A stretch of DNA of 64,000 nt from Streptomyces sp. JJ38 (GCF_019303475.1 NZ_JABLSI010000016.1:1-64000), one strand, 5' to 3'; positions 7,924-16,834 are shown, counted from the stretch's first letter. The notes: generated by a model from the letters alone, not told the origin. Translations and numbers: made by a program.

Positions 7924-8172
7924 TCAGTGGTTGACGCAGGTGGTGCCGAAGGTCGGGTTCAGCAGGCCCACGACGTTGACCGAGTTGCCGCAGACGTTCA
8001 CCGGCACGTGCACCGGGACCTGCACGACGTTGCCGGAGGCGACGCCGGGCGACTGGACGGCCGCGCCCTGGGCGGTGGCGCCGCCCGAGGTGGCCGAGGC
8101 GGCGCCGGCGCCGGCGGCGATGAGCCCGCCGGCGAGCATCGTGACGGCCGTGACCTTGTTGAGCTTCTTCAC
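7924..8172 (-). CDS. Short chaplin (position of chpE)
   Basis: 82-aa precursor with signal peptide MKKLNKVTAVTMLAGGLIAA and one chaplin domain (QSPGVASGNVVQVPVHVPVN, CGNSVNVVGLLNPTFGTTC, ending VNH). GTG at 8172 is preceded by AAGGAGG about ten bases upstream. Its position beside the response regulator, and the C-terminal VNH, suggest it occupies the S. coelicolor chpE locus. As I recall, ChpE lacks both cysteines, whereas this protein has both. It would act as a surfactant coat protein in aerial growth. The family assignment is secure; orthology to ChpE is an inference from position. Confidence 0.93.
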   Translation of the reverse strand: MKKLNKVTAVTMLAGGLIAAGAGAASATSGGATAQGAAVQSPGVASGNVVQVPVHVPVNVCGNSVNVVGLLNPTFGTTCVNH

Positions 8173-8330
8173 TATCCGGAATCCTCCTTGGCGGTCCGCG
8201 GCGGTCGCCGCGGCACGCCATGGAGAACGGCGCGGCCCCGAAGGAGTTGCGGGCAGTCGGGCGCTCATCACACGACAGCATGAATCGCCAATCGGAAGAG
8301 AACCACGGAACCGGGTCCGCGCGTCCGTGT

Positions 8331-8972
8331 TCAGCCCGTCAGGCCGTGCCGGACGGCCCACAGGGCGGCCTGGGTGCGGTCGGCCAGATCCAGCTTCATC
8401 AGGATGTTCGACACATGCGTCTTGACGGTCTTCTCGGACAGCACGAGGGTCCGGGCGATCTCGCGGTTGGACCGGCCGTCGGCGATGAGGCCGAGTACCT
8501 CCCGTTCCCGTTCGGTCAGCCCGGAGGTGCGGCCGGGCCCGGGGGCGGCGTTGTCCTCGGTGAGCAGGGCGGCCGCCACCTCGGGCTGGAGGAGCACGTG
8601 CCCGGCGTGGACGGAGCGGATCGCCCCGGCGAGCGCGTCGGGGGCGACGTCCTTGTAGAGGTAGCCGGCGGCGCCCGCCCGCAGCGCGGGTACGGCGGTG
8701 CGCTGCTCGGTGAAGCTGGTGACGACGAGGACGCGGGCCGTGCTCTGGGCGTCGCGCAGCCGGCGCAGGGCCTCGATGCCGTCCGTGCCGGGCATCTTCA
8801 CGTCCAGCAGGATGACGTCGGGAGCGAGCCGCTGGGCCTCCTCGACCCCGGCCTGGCCGTCGGCGGCCTCACCGACGACCTCGATGTCGTCCTGGACCTC
8901 CAGAAAGGTCCGCAGGCCCCGTCGTACCACCTGGTGGTCGTCCACGAGCAGCACGCGGATGCGGTCAGACAC
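8331..8972 (-). CDS. NarL/FixJ-type response regulator
   Basis: 213-aa regulator with a receiver domain (residues 1-120: acidic DD at 11-12, phospho-acceptor Asp57 in LLDVKMPG, Lys in YLYKD), a short linker and a LuxR-type helix-turn-helix (LTEREREVLGLIADGRSNRE and TLVLSEKTVKTHVSNILMKL). Its 5' end overlaps the histidine-kinase 3' end by 8 bp, so the pair is translationally coupled. The chaplin genes lie directly downstream on the same strand, so the system may influence surface morphogenesis, although co-location alone does not show this. Confidence 0.93.
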   Translation of the reverse strand: MSDRIRVLLVDDHQVVRRGLRTFLEVQDDIEVVGEAADGQAGVEEAQRLAPDVILLDVKMPGTDGIEALRRLRDAQSTARVLVVTSFTEQRTAVPALRAGAAGYLYKDVAPDALAGAIRSVHAGHVLLQPEVAAALLTEDNAAPGPGRTSGLTEREREVLGLIADGRSNREIARTLVLSEKTVKTHVSNILMKLDLADRTQAALWAVRHGLTG

Positions 8973-10107
8973 CGGGCACCTCCATCTCGATCTCGGTGCC
9001 CTTGCCGGGCTCGGACTGCACGCTGAGGGTTCCGCCGACCGAGGCCGCGCGGTCCCGCATGGACACCAGGCCCAGATGACGGCCGGCGCGGCGCACGGCT
9101 CCGGGGTCGAAGCCGTGGCCGTCGTCCGTCACGCGCAGCGTGGTGCCGCCGCCGTCGCGCCGGGCGAGGCTGACCGCGACGGTCGTCGCTCCGGCGTGCC
9201 GCAGCGCGTTGTGCAGGGCTTCCTGGGCGACGCGCAGGGCCGCCTCCTCCTGCGGGGCGGGCAGGGCGCGCACGCCGTCCGCCGTGAAGGTGACCGAGGC
9301 CGTGTGGGCGCGGTCCAGGACCCGCACCTGGGCGCGCAGGGTGGCCACGAGCCCGTCCTCCTCCAGCGCGGCGGGACGCAGCTCGACGACGGCGGCGCGC
9401 AGCTCGTCGGCGGCGTCGGCGGCGAGCCGGGCGATCTCGTGCAGCTCGTCCTTGGCGCGCCGGGGGTCACGGTCGACGAGGGCGGTGGCCGCCTGGGCCG
9501 TGAGCCGCAGCGAGAAGAGCTTCTGCGAGACGGCGTCGTGCAGTTCGTGGGCGATGCGGGACCGCTCCCCCGCGATGGTCAGCTCCCGGGCGCGCTCGTA
9601 CAGGCGGGCGTTGTTGAGGGCGATGGCCGCGTGCTCGGCGAGGACGCGCAGCAGGTCCTCGTCCTCGGCGGTGAAGGCGCAGCCGCCGTCCGGACGGGTG
9701 CAGCGCTTGTTGGCGAGGAAGAGGGCGCCGAGGACCTCGTCGCCGTCGGCGATCGGCATGCCGAGGAAGTCGGACAGCTCCGGGTGGGCGGCGGGCCAGC
9801 CCTCGAAGCGCGGGTCGTGGCGGACGTCGGCGAGGCGCTGCGGTGCGGCGTCGTCGAGCATGGCGGCGAGGATGCCGTGGCGCCGGGGCAGCGGACCGAT
9901 GGCCTTCCACTGCTCGTCGCTGACGCCGGCGACGACGAACTGGGCGAAACCGCCCCGGTCGTCGGGGACGCCCAGCGCCGCGTACTCGGCGTCGAGCAGG
10001 TCACGCGCGGAGTGCACGATCGTCTGGAGCACCTCGCGCACCTCGACCTGGCGGTTCATGGCGAGGAGGGCTGCGCTGACCGCGGCCAGCCCGGTTCTGA
10101 TCACCAT
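8965..10107 (-). CDS. GAF-domain sensor histidine kinase (HisKA_3 family)
   Basis: 380-aa cytoplasmic kinase with no membrane segment. It has a GAF domain at about 25-170, with GMPIADGDEVLGALFLANK being typical. A dimerisation/phosphorylation region follows, with ERSRIAHELHDAVSQKL and His190 as the phospho-acceptor. The HATPase domain carries N-box LHNALRHAGA and G-boxes TDDGHGFDPG and GLVSMRDRAASVGG. The GAF domain contains two Cys and could sense a small ligand or redox state; the ligand is unknown. It feeds the adjacent NarL-type regulator. The promoter should lie in the 184-bp gap upstream, which also holds the terminator of the FHA-ABC gene. Confidence 0.92.
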   Translation of the reverse strand: MVIRTGLAAVSAALLAMNRQVEVREVLQTIVHSARDLLDAEYAALGVPDDRGGFAQFVVAGVSDEQWKAIGPLPRRHGILAAMLDDAAPQRLADVRHDPRFEGWPAAHPELSDFLGMPIADGDEVLGALFLANKRCTRPDGGCAFTAEDEDLLRVLAEHAAIALNNARLYERARELTIAGERSRIAHELHDAVSQKLFSLRLTAQAATALVDRDPRRAKDELHEIARLAADAADELRAAVVELRPAALEEDGLVATLRAQVRVLDRAHTASVTFTADGVRALPAPQEEAALRVAQEALHNALRHAGATTVAVSLARRDGGGTTLRVTDDGHGFDPGAVRRAGRHLGLVSMRDRAASVGGTLSVQSEPGKGTEIEMEVPGV

Positions 10108-10224
10108 GCCCTCACCGTACTCGGCCCGCGGCCGCGCCGGATCCGCCGCAAGCCCGGGAACCGGTCGCGGTCGCGGCGGCCGCCGGTCCTAGGTCCTGTG
10201 GCCCGCCGCGGGCGGCGGACAGCC

Positions 10225-10267
10225 GTCCGCCCGCCGGCCTCCCTCCATGGGTGGCCGGCGGGCGGAC
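10225..10267 (-). terminator. Terminator after the FHA-ABC transporter gene
   Basis: A 15-bp stem (GTCCGCCCGCCGGCC with GGCCGGCGGGCGGAC) and a 13-base loop lie 25 bp past the transporter stop codon on the minus strand. Confidence 0.75.
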
Positions 10268-10291
10268 GTCGGTCAAGCGCCTGCGGGCGGG

Positions 10292-12919
10292 CTACTTCCG
10301 CATGACCTCCGGCTCGTGGCGGCGCAGGAGGCGGGAGACGACGATGCCGCAGATCGCGGCCATGGCGAGCAGGACGCTCATGTTGAGCAGCCAGGCGCCG
10401 AGCTCGTGCTGCCACAGCGGGTCGCCGTCGCTCTGCGGGTCCCAGGGCAGCAGGACGTTGAGGTCCGCGGTGTTGCCCATACCGGCCACGGCCCAGCGGG
10501 AGGGCATGAGCCAGGCGAGCTGCTCGATGCCGGCCTTCTCGTGGATCTGGAAGAGGACGCCGGTGAACACGACCTGCACGATGGCGAACATGACCAGCAG
10601 GGGCATCGTCTTCTCTGCGGTCTTGACCAGCGAGGAGATGATCAGGCCGACCATCATCGAGGAGAGGCCGAGGGCGATGACGACGAGGGTCATCTCGATG
10701 CCCGGGGAGAGCAGCACGCCCTCGGTGGGCATCTCGCGCGGCAGGAAGCCGATGACACAGATGATCACGCCCTGCAGGGCGGTGATCATGCCGAGGACGA
10801 TCACCTTGGACATCAGATAGGCGGACCGGGAGAGGCCGGTGGCCCGTTCCCGTTCGTAGATGACCCGTTCCTTGATCAGTTCTCGGACGGAGTTGGCCGC
10901 GGCCGAGAAGCACATGCCGACGACGAGGATCAGCATGATCGTGCTGGCGTCGCGGTTCGTCCGGCCCTTCTCCACCGGCCCGTAGCCCAGGCCGAAGTCG
11001 GACGGGATGACGACGCTGACCACGCCGAGGACGGCGGGCAGGATCAGCATCAGGGCCATGAAGCCGCGGTCGGAGGCGATGACGGAGGCATAGCGCCGCA
11101 TCAGCGTCCACAGCTGTGAGCCCCAGCTCTGCGGCTTCTGCAGCCGGGCCTGCTGCTGGTGCCAGTCGACCTGGACGGGCTGCGGGGCGACGGCGTCGAT
11201 GTCGGCGGCATAGAGCTGGTAGTGCTGGGAGCCGCGCCAGCGGCCCATCCAGTCGTAGTCGCGGTAGTTCTCGAAGGCGGAGAAGACGTCGGCCCACGAG
11301 TCGTAGCCGAAGAAGTTCAGGGCCTCCTCGGGCGGGCCGAAGTAGGCCACGCCGCCGCCCGGCGCCATGACGAGCAGCTTGTCGCACAGCTGGAGCTCGG
11401 CCACCGAGTGGGTGACGACGAGCACCGTGCGGCCGTCGTCGGCCAGGCCGCGCAGCAGCTGCATGACGTCGCGGTCCATGCCCGGGTCGAGACCGGAGGT
11501 CGGCTCGTCGAGGAAGATCAGCGAGGGCTTGGTCAGCAGCTCCAGGGCCACCGAGACGCGCTTGCGCTGGCCGCCGGAGAGCGAGGTGATCTTCTTCTCG
11601 GCGTGGATGTCCAGCTTCAGCTCGGAAAGGACCTCCTCGACGCGGGCGTTGCGCTCGGCCTCGGCGACGTCGCCGGGGAAGCGGAGCTTGGCCGCGTAGC
11701 GCAGTGCCGTACGCACCGGGAGCGCCGTGTGCAGGATGTCGTCCTGCGGCACGAGGCCGATGCGGTGCCGCAGTTCGGCGAAGTGCGTGTAGAGGTTCCG
11801 GTTGTCGTACAGCACCTCGCCCTGGTTGGCGGGCCGGTAGCCGGTCAGCGCCTTGAGGAGGGTGGACTTGCCGGAGCCGGAGGGGCCGATGACGGCGATG
11901 ACGGACTTCTCGGGGACGCCGAAGGAGACGTCGTTGAGGATCGTCTTGCCACCGTCGACCTGGACCGTCAGGTGGCGGGCCGCGAAGGAGACCTCACCGG
12001 TGTCGACGAACTCCTCGAGGCGGTCGCCGACGAGCCGGAAGGTGGAGTGACCGACACCGATGATGTCGTTCGGGCCGATGCGCCGGCGGCCGTTCTTCGG
12101 GAGCTGCTGGCCGTTGACGTAGGTGCCGTTGTGGCTGCCGAGGTCGTGGATCTCGAACAGCCCGTCCGGCCCGGCCAGGAACTCGGCGTGCAGCCGGGAG
12201 ACCTGGAGGTCGGAGACGACCAGCTCGTTCTCCAGGGCACGGCCGATGCGCATGACGCGGCCGAGCGCGAGCTGGTGGAAGGTGGTCGGGCTCCGGTCCC
12301 CCAGGCCGGCGTGCTGTGCCTGCTGCGGGGGCGCGCCGTGCTGGGCGGGCACCGAGGGCTGCGGGGCCCCGGCCGGCTGCTGTGGGGCGCCCTGCTGCTG
12401 CCACTGCGCGGCCTGCTGCGGGTGCTGTCCCTGCCGGGGCGCCTGCGGGTACGCCTGCTGCTGCGGGTGGCCCGCGCCGGCCTGCTGCGGCTGCTGGGCC
12501 CAGCCCTGCTGCTGGTGCTGCGGCTGTGCCTGCGCGCCGGGGTGCTGCGGCGCCGGTGCCTGCTGGGCGTGGGCCTGCGGCTGCTGGACGGGCGGGGCCG
12601 CCTGCTGGGCCATCGCCGGGGCCGCGAAGCTCAGCCTCGGCCCGTCGGTGGCGTTACCCAGATGCAGTACCGTGCCCGGGCCGATCTCTAGCTGCTGGAC
12701 ACGTTGCCCCTGGGCATACGTACCGTTGGTGCTGCCCGGATCATCGATCACCCAGGCGCGACCGCCCCAGCGCAGCGTGGCGTGCCGCCACGAGACGCGC
12801 GCGTCGTCCAGAACGACGTCCCCCTGCGGATCACGCCCCAGCGCGTATGACCGGGACGGATCAAGCGTCCACGTATTGCCGTTCAGTTCCAGTACGAGTT
12901 CCGGCACTCCATGCCCCAC
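10292..12919 (-). CDS. FHA-FHA-ABC transporter fusion (ABC-2 permease)
   Basis: 875-aa multidomain protein. FHA domain 1 spans residues 6-98 (GRD, SWRH, STNGTY). A Gln/Pro/Ala-rich low-complexity linker covers about 102-205. FHA domain 2 spans about 215-310 (RIGRALENELVV, VSRLHAEF, SHNGTYVNG). The ABC domain spans about 325-545 (Walker A GPSGSGKST, signature LSGGQRKRVSVALEL, Walker B LIFLDEPTSGLDPG), and about six ABC-2 type transmembrane helices follow to the end. It begins with GTG at 12919. FHA domains bind phosphothreonine, so transport is probably gated by a Ser/Thr kinase. This resembles mycobacterial Rv1747. No substrate can be assigned. Confidence 0.92.
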   Translation of the reverse strand: MGHGVPELVLELNGNTWTLDPSRSYALGRDPQGDVVLDDARVSWRHATLRWGGRAWVIDDPGSTNGTYAQGQRVQQLEIGPGTVLHLGNATDGPRLSFAAPAMAQQAAPPVQQPQAHAQQAPAPQHPGAQAQPQHQQQGWAQQPQQAGAGHPQQQAYPQAPRQGQHPQQAAQWQQQGAPQQPAGAPQPSVPAQHGAPPQQAQHAGLGDRSPTTFHQLALGRVMRIGRALENELVVSDLQVSRLHAEFLAGPDGLFEIHDLGSHNGTYVNGQQLPKNGRRRIGPNDIIGVGHSTFRLVGDRLEEFVDTGEVSFAARHLTVQVDGGKTILNDVSFGVPEKSVIAVIGPSGSGKSTLLKALTGYRPANQGEVLYDNRNLYTHFAELRHRIGLVPQDDILHTALPVRTALRYAAKLRFPGDVAEAERNARVEEVLSELKLDIHAEKKITSLSGGQRKRVSVALELLTKPSLIFLDEPTSGLDPGMDRDVMQLLRGLADDGRTVLVVTHSVAELQLCDKLLVMAPGGGVAYFGPPEEALNFFGYDSWADVFSAFENYRDYDWMGRWRGSQHYQLYAADIDAVAPQPVQVDWHQQQARLQKPQSWGSQLWTLMRRYASVIASDRGFMALMLILPAVLGVVSVVIPSDFGLGYGPVEKGRTNRDASTIMLILVVGMCFSAAANSVRELIKERVIYERERATGLSRSAYLMSKVIVLGMITALQGVIICVIGFLPREMPTEGVLLSPGIEMTLVVIALGLSSMMVGLIISSLVKTAEKTMPLLVMFAIVQVVFTGVLFQIHEKAGIEQLAWLMPSRWAVAGMGNTADLNVLLPWDPQSDGDPLWQHELGAWLLNMSVLLAMAAICGIVVSRLLRRHEPEVMRK

Positions 12920-13137
12920 AGATTTCTGGTCCCCCGAGCTACCCCCCGGCCTGGAGGGTCTGGGATGGCGAACATCGGGGGAACTATTTCAGGCCGGGCC
13001 CGCGTACAGGAAGTCGGGCCGCGCGAACCGTCGGTGAGATCCGGCGAAACCACCACGGGAGGGCAGAGGTCCGGCGCGCGTCCGGGGTGCGGACAGGCGT
13101 ACGGGAGGGCGGCGTCTGCCGATACGGTGGAAGCACC

Positions 13138-14373
13138 ATGAGCGCGACGCAGAATCCCCCACTCCCGCCCGGCATGCCCGGCGAGGACGCTCCCACGCTG
13201 CTGATCAAGATCTTCGGCAAGGACCGCCCCGGCATCACCGCGGGCCTCTTCGAGACGCTGGCCGCCTACGGACTGGCGGTGGTGGACATCGAGCAGGTGG
13301 TCACCCGAGGCCGGATAACGCTGTGTGCCCTGGTCACCGCTCCGGAGGGAGACGGGTCCGGCGAGGGCGAGCTGCGGGCGACCGTGCACGGCTGGGCCGA
13401 GTCGCTCAAGCTCCAGGCCGAGATCATCTCCGGCCGCGGCGACAACCGGCCGCGCGGCACCGGGCGTTCGCACGTGACCGTGCTCGGGCACCCGCTGACC
13501 GCCGAGTCGACGGCGGCGATCGCGGCGTGCATCACCGGCACCGGGGGGAACATCGACCGGATCTTCCGGCTGGCCAAGTATCCGGTGACAGCGGTCGAGT
13601 TCGACGTCTCCGGGGCGCCGACGGAGCCACTGCGCACGGCGCTGGCCACCGAGTCCGCGGCGCTGGGCGTGGACGTCGCCGTCGTTGCGTCGGGGCTGCA
13701 GCGGCGGGCCCAGCGGCTCGTCGTGATGGACGTGGACTCCACGCTGATCCAGGACGAGGTCATCGAGCTGTTCGCCGGGCACGCGGGCTGCGAGGACAAG
13801 GTCGCCGAGGTGACGGCCGCCGCGATGCGCGGCGAGCTGGACTTCGAGGAGTCGCTGCACGCCCGGGTCGCGCTGTTGGCGGGGCTGGACGCCTCGGTGG
13901 TGGACACGGTGCGCGAGCAGGTGCGGCTGACGCCCGGCGCCCGGACGCTGGTGCGCACCCTGAAGCTCCTCGGCTACCAGGTGGGCGTCGTCTCCGGCGG
14001 GTTCACGCAGGTGACGGACGCGCTCAAGGACCACCTGGGGCTGGACTTCGCCTCGGCCAACACCCTGGAGATCGTGGACGGCAAGCTCACCGGCCGGGTG
14101 ACCGGAGAGATCGTCGACCGCGCGGGCAAGGCGCGGCTGCTGCGGCGGTTCGCCGCGGAGGCGGGCGTGCCGCTGGCCCAGACCGTCGCCGTCGGCGACG
14201 GGGCGAACGACCTGGACATGCTGAACGCGGCGGGCCTCGGGGTGGCCTTCAACGCCAAGCCGATGGTGCGGGAGGCCGCGCACACGGCGGTCAACGTGCC
14301 GTTCCTCGACACGGTGCTCTACCTGCTGGGTATCACGCGCGAGGAGGTGGAGGCGGCCGACGCCGCCGTGTGA
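13138..14373 (+). CDS. serB: Phosphoserine phosphatase SerB
   Basis: 411-aa enzyme that hydrolyses O-phosphoserine in the last step of serine synthesis. The N-terminal half carries ACT-type regulatory domains (LLIKIFGKDRPGITAGLFET). The C-terminal half is a HAD phosphatase: the nucleophile motif DVDSTLIQDE starts at Asp198, motif II is in VGVVSGGFTQV, and motif III/IV is VAVGDGANDLDMLNAAGLGV. ATG at 13138 ends a poorly purine-rich upstream region, so the start rests mainly on the family N-terminus. It is divergent from the FHA-ABC gene across 218 bp and is followed by a perfect palindrome terminator. Confidence 0.95.
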   Translation: MSATQNPPLPPGMPGEDAPTLLIKIFGKDRPGITAGLFETLAAYGLAVVDIEQVVTRGRITLCALVTAPEGDGSGEGELRATVHGWAESLKLQAEIISGRGDNRPRGTGRSHVTVLGHPLTAESTAAIAACITGTGGNIDRIFRLAKYPVTAVEFDVSGAPTEPLRTALATESAALGVDVAVVASGLQRRAQRLVVMDVDSTLIQDEVIELFAGHAGCEDKVAEVTAAAMRGELDFEESLHARVALLAGLDASVVDTVREQVRLTPGARTLVRTLKLLGYQVGVVSGGFTQVTDALKDHLGLDFASANTLEIVDGKLTGRVTGEIVDRAGKARLLRRFAAEAGVPLAQTVAVGDGANDLDMLNAAGLGVAFNAKPMVREAAHTAVNVPFLDTVLYLLGITREEVEAADAAV

Positions 14374-14380
14374 GGCGGTC

Positions 14381-14404
14381 GTGCCCGCCCGGCCGGGCGG
14401 GCAC
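14381..14404. terminator. Palindromic terminator between serB and sixA
   Basis: The 24-nt perfect palindrome built on GTGCCCGCCCGG lies 7 bp after the serB stop and 20 bp from the convergent sixA stop, so it can serve both genes. Confidence 0.75.
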
Positions 14405-14424
14405 CCGCGGCGGCCGGGGTCCGC

Positions 14425-14940
14425 TCAGGGGTGCGGGACCCAGAAGGCGTCGAGGCGGGCCACCCCGGGCTCGACGGACTTCCAGGAGCCGTTCACCGTG
14501 AGGACGGCCATCGCGGCGGTCGGAAAGGCCCGGGCCATCCGTTCGCGCGCGTCCTCCTCCCCGGAGCCGGTCAGCACCTCCGCCAGCCCCTGCACCCCGG
14601 GGTTGTGGGCGACGAGGAGCAACTCGTGGACGTCATCGGGCACCTCGTTGATCACGGTGATGAGCTCGCCGGGCGAGGCGTCGTACACGCGGTCCTCGTA
14701 GACCGTCTTGGGACGCTTCGGGAGCTGCGGCGCGAGGAGCTTCCACGTCTCGCGGGTGCGGGTGGCGGTGGAGCACAGCGTCAGCTCGGGACTGATGCCC
14801 TGGGAGACCAGCCAGTCTCCGGCGAGGGGGGCGTCCTGGCGGCCCCGGTCGGCCAGGGGCCGCTCGCGGTCGGGTACGTCGGGCCAGTCGGCTTTGGCGT
14901 GTCGGAGTAGGACCATCCTGCGGGGCTGATCGACGCTCAT
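14425..14940 (-). CDS. sixA: SixA-type histidine phosphatase
   Basis: 171-aa member of the histidine phosphatase (RHG) superfamily. The catalytic RHG variant is LLRHAKADWP near the N-terminus, with ERPLADRGRQDAPLAGDWL following and the second conserved His in LLLVAHNPGVQGLAE. SixA proteins dephosphorylate phosphohistidine on HPt domains or PTS proteins; the target here is unknown. ATG at 14940 yields MSVDQPRRMVLLRHAKADWP, the expected start. It is convergent with serB and separated from it by the palindrome. Confidence 0.9.
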   Translation of the reverse strand: MSVDQPRRMVLLRHAKADWPDVPDRERPLADRGRQDAPLAGDWLVSQGISPELTLCSTATRTRETWKLLAPQLPKRPKTVYEDRVYDASPGELITVINEVPDDVHELLLVAHNPGVQGLAEVLTGSGEEDARERMARAFPTAAMAVLTVNGSWKSVEPGVARLDAFWVPHP

Positions 14941-14999
14941 GTTTCCCAGCTTCCCACGAAACCGGCCGTGGGGCTCGGGCTGTTGGGGATCGGGATTCC

Positions 15000-15236
15000 T
15001 CACGCGGAGCCCGCGGGGCCGAGGCTGCTCAGGTGGTGCCAGAGGGCGGCCGCGGCCCCGCCGAGGCCCTCCGCCGTCGCGCCGGGGGAGGCCGACCCGT
15101 CGCCGAGCAGGAGGAGCGCCGTCAGGGCGGCGAAGACGGCAACCGGGAGGGGCAGGGCCCACCAGCGCAGCCGCAGGCCCGTGTGGCCGTCACGGAGGCG
15201 GTGGGTGGGGACGTGGGCACCGGCGGCGGTCGACAT
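15000..15236 (-). CDS. Small single-span membrane protein, 78 aa
   Basis: Hydrophilic N-terminus (about 25 residues with several Arg and His), then one transmembrane helix (WWALPLPVAVFAALTALLLL) and a Gly/Ala-rich C-terminal tail. ATG at 15236 is preceded by AAAGGCGAG. No family is recognised. It lies between sixA and the MFS gene, all on the minus strand. It is reasonably supported by composition and the ribosome binding site, but function is unknown. Confidence 0.55.
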   Translation of the reverse strand: MSTAAGAHVPTHRLRDGHTGLRLRWWALPLPVAVFAALTALLLLGDGSASPGATAEGLGGAAAALWHHLSSLGPAGSA

Positions 15237-15375
15237 CGGCTCGCCTTTCGTCGTGGCGTCGAGCGGTGCTTCGACGCTATGACGTGCGGCGTCCCGGGCC
15301 CACCCGGGAAGCCACCCACGCTTCCCTGAGCCGCGCCCCCTAGGGGTGGTGGGGTTATCCCCACCACCGGCGGGG

Positions 15376-15492
15376 TCAGGGGGCGAAGACGGAGGCGATG
15401 ACGCCGATGACCACGCAGATGCCGATCATCGCGCCGAAGACGTACAGGAGCTTCTTCTGGCCGTCGCCGGGGTTCTCGTCGAGCACAGGCAT
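15376..15492 (-). CDS. 38-aa membrane protein associated with the MFS exporter
   Basis: A very short gene starting three bases after the MFS stop codon. The product opens MPVLDENPGDGQKKLLYVFG, a polar part rich in Asp, Asn and Lys, and then forms one hydrophobic helix (GAMIGICVVIGVIASVFAP). I recall a family of tiny transporter-associated proteins (SGM_5486 type) with this same architecture beside CynX/NimT-like MFS genes in Streptomyces. Spacing implies translational coupling, and the product probably packs against the transporter. The role is inferred. Confidence 0.78.
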   Translation of the reverse strand: MPVLDENPGDGQKKLLYVFGAMIGICVVIGVIASVFAP

Positions 15493-15496
15493 GGGG

Positions 15497-16834
15497 TCAG
15501 TCTCGCACCCGGGCGTCGTCCTCGACGCACCGGTTCCGTCCGGCGAGGAGACCGACGCCGATCTGGACCGTCATGAGCACCGCCAGCAGGGCGAGCGGCA
15601 GCTCCCAGCCGCCGCTGGCACCGTGCAGTGCGCCGACGAGCAGGGGGCCGGGGATGGAGATGAGGTAACCGGTGCTCTGCACGAACGCGGAGAGCCGGGC
15701 CACTCCCCCGCTGGTCCGCGAGCGCATGCCGATCATCGTGAGCACGAGGGGGAAGGCGCAGTTCGAGACGCCCATGAGCAGGGCCCAGGCCCAGGCTCCC
15801 GAGGCGGGGGCGAGCCAGAGGCCGGTGTAGCCGGACAGGCCGCACAGGCCGAGGAGGACGACGAGGGGGCCCTGGTGACTGAGGCGTGCGGCGACCCGGG
15901 GCAGGACGAAGGAGAGCGGGATGCCGAGCCCCATGGTGACGGCGAGCAGCGCTCCGGCGGTGGCGGCGGACAGGCCCGCGTCGCGGTAGATCTGCGGGAG
16001 CCAGCCGAGGGTGACGTAGGCGGCGGTGGCCTGGAGGCCGAAGAAGCAGCCGAGCGCCCAGGCGATGGGCGAGCGCGTGACCCGGGGCACCGGGGCCTCG
16101 TGGGCCGGCTGCGCGGCGGGGGCCGGGGTGGCCGTGCTCCCGGTGCGGGCGTTCCGGCGGCCGGTGCCGCGGTCGCGCAGGGCCACGGCGGCCCAGGGCA
16201 GCAGGGCGAGGGCGGCGAGGGCCGCCCACATGCCGAGCCCGGTGCGCCAGGTGCCCCCGAGGGCCTCGGCCGCCGGGACGGTGAGGGCGGCGGCGGCCGC
16301 GGTGCCCAGGGAGAGGGCCATGGAGTAGAGCCCGGTCATGGCGCCGACCCGGTGGGGGAACCAGCGCTTGACGATCACCGGCATGAGGACGTTGCTGACG
16401 GCGATGCCGGCGAGCGCGAGGGCGGTGGTGGCCAGGAAGAGGGGGGTGCCGCCGGCGAGCGGGCGCAGGGCGAGCCCCGCGGTGACGGCGGCCATGCCCG
16501 CGAGGACGACGGCGGCCGGGCCGTGTCGGCGCGCGAGGCGCGGGGCGAGGCCGCCGAAGACGGCGAAGCACAGGGCGGGCACGGAGGTGAGGAGCCCGGT
16601 CACGGTGCCGCTCATGCCGAGCGCGGTGCGGACCTCCTCGAGCACGGGCCCCAGCCCGGCGACGGCGGGGCGGAGGTTGAGGGAGGCCAGGACCAGGCCG
16701 AGGACGACGAGCCGCGGGGTCCAGGGCGAGCGGGGCCGAGAGGGCGGGGGGCTCGCCTGGGCGGGGACGGTGGGCGAGGGGGCGGCGAGGGGCGGCTCGG
16801 GGGTGTCGAGCGTGGTGCGGTCGTCCTGGGGCAT
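15497..16834 (-). CDS. CynX/NimT-family MFS transporter
   Basis: 445-aa major facilitator with about 12 hydrophobic helices and a Pro-rich 35-residue cytoplasmic N-terminus. Characteristic of the cyanate/nitroimidazole (CynX/NimT) branch are SLNLRPAVAGLGPVLEEVRT in the first helix-loop and YSMALSLGTAAAAALTVPAA. A charged cytoplasmic loop (about 215-245) lies between the two six-helix halves. It is divergent from a FadR-type regulator over 64 bp holding an inverted repeat, so it is probably controlled by that regulator. The substrate is unknown; anionic or small organic compounds are plausible from the family. Confidence 0.9.
   Translation of the reverse strand: MPQDDRTTLDTPEPPLAAPSPTVPAQASPPPSRPRSPWTPRLVVLGLVLASLNLRPAVAGLGPVLEEVRTALGMSGTVTGLLTSVPALCFAVFGGLAPRLARRHGPAAVVLAGMAAVTAGLALRPLAGGTPLFLATTALALAGIAVSNVLMPVIVKRWFPHRVGAMTGLYSMALSLGTAAAAALTVPAAEALGGTWRTGLGMWAALAALALLPWAAVALRDRGTGRRNARTGSTATPAPAAQPAHEAPVPRVTRSPIAWALGCFFGLQATAAYVTLGWLPQIYRDAGLSAATAGALLAVTMGLGIPLSFVLPRVAARLSHQGPLVVLLGLCGLSGYTGLWLAPASGAWAWALLMGVSNCAFPLVLTMIGMRSRTSGGVARLSAFVQSTGYLISIPGPLLVGALHGASGGWELPLALLAVLMTVQIGVGLLAGRNRCVEDDARVRD

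Noticed and set aside
12340..12610. Repetitive CTGCTG/GGCGCC-rich block inside the FHA-ABC gene as a tandem DNA repeat
   Set aside because: It simply encodes the Gln/Pro/Ala linker; there is no exact repeat unit.
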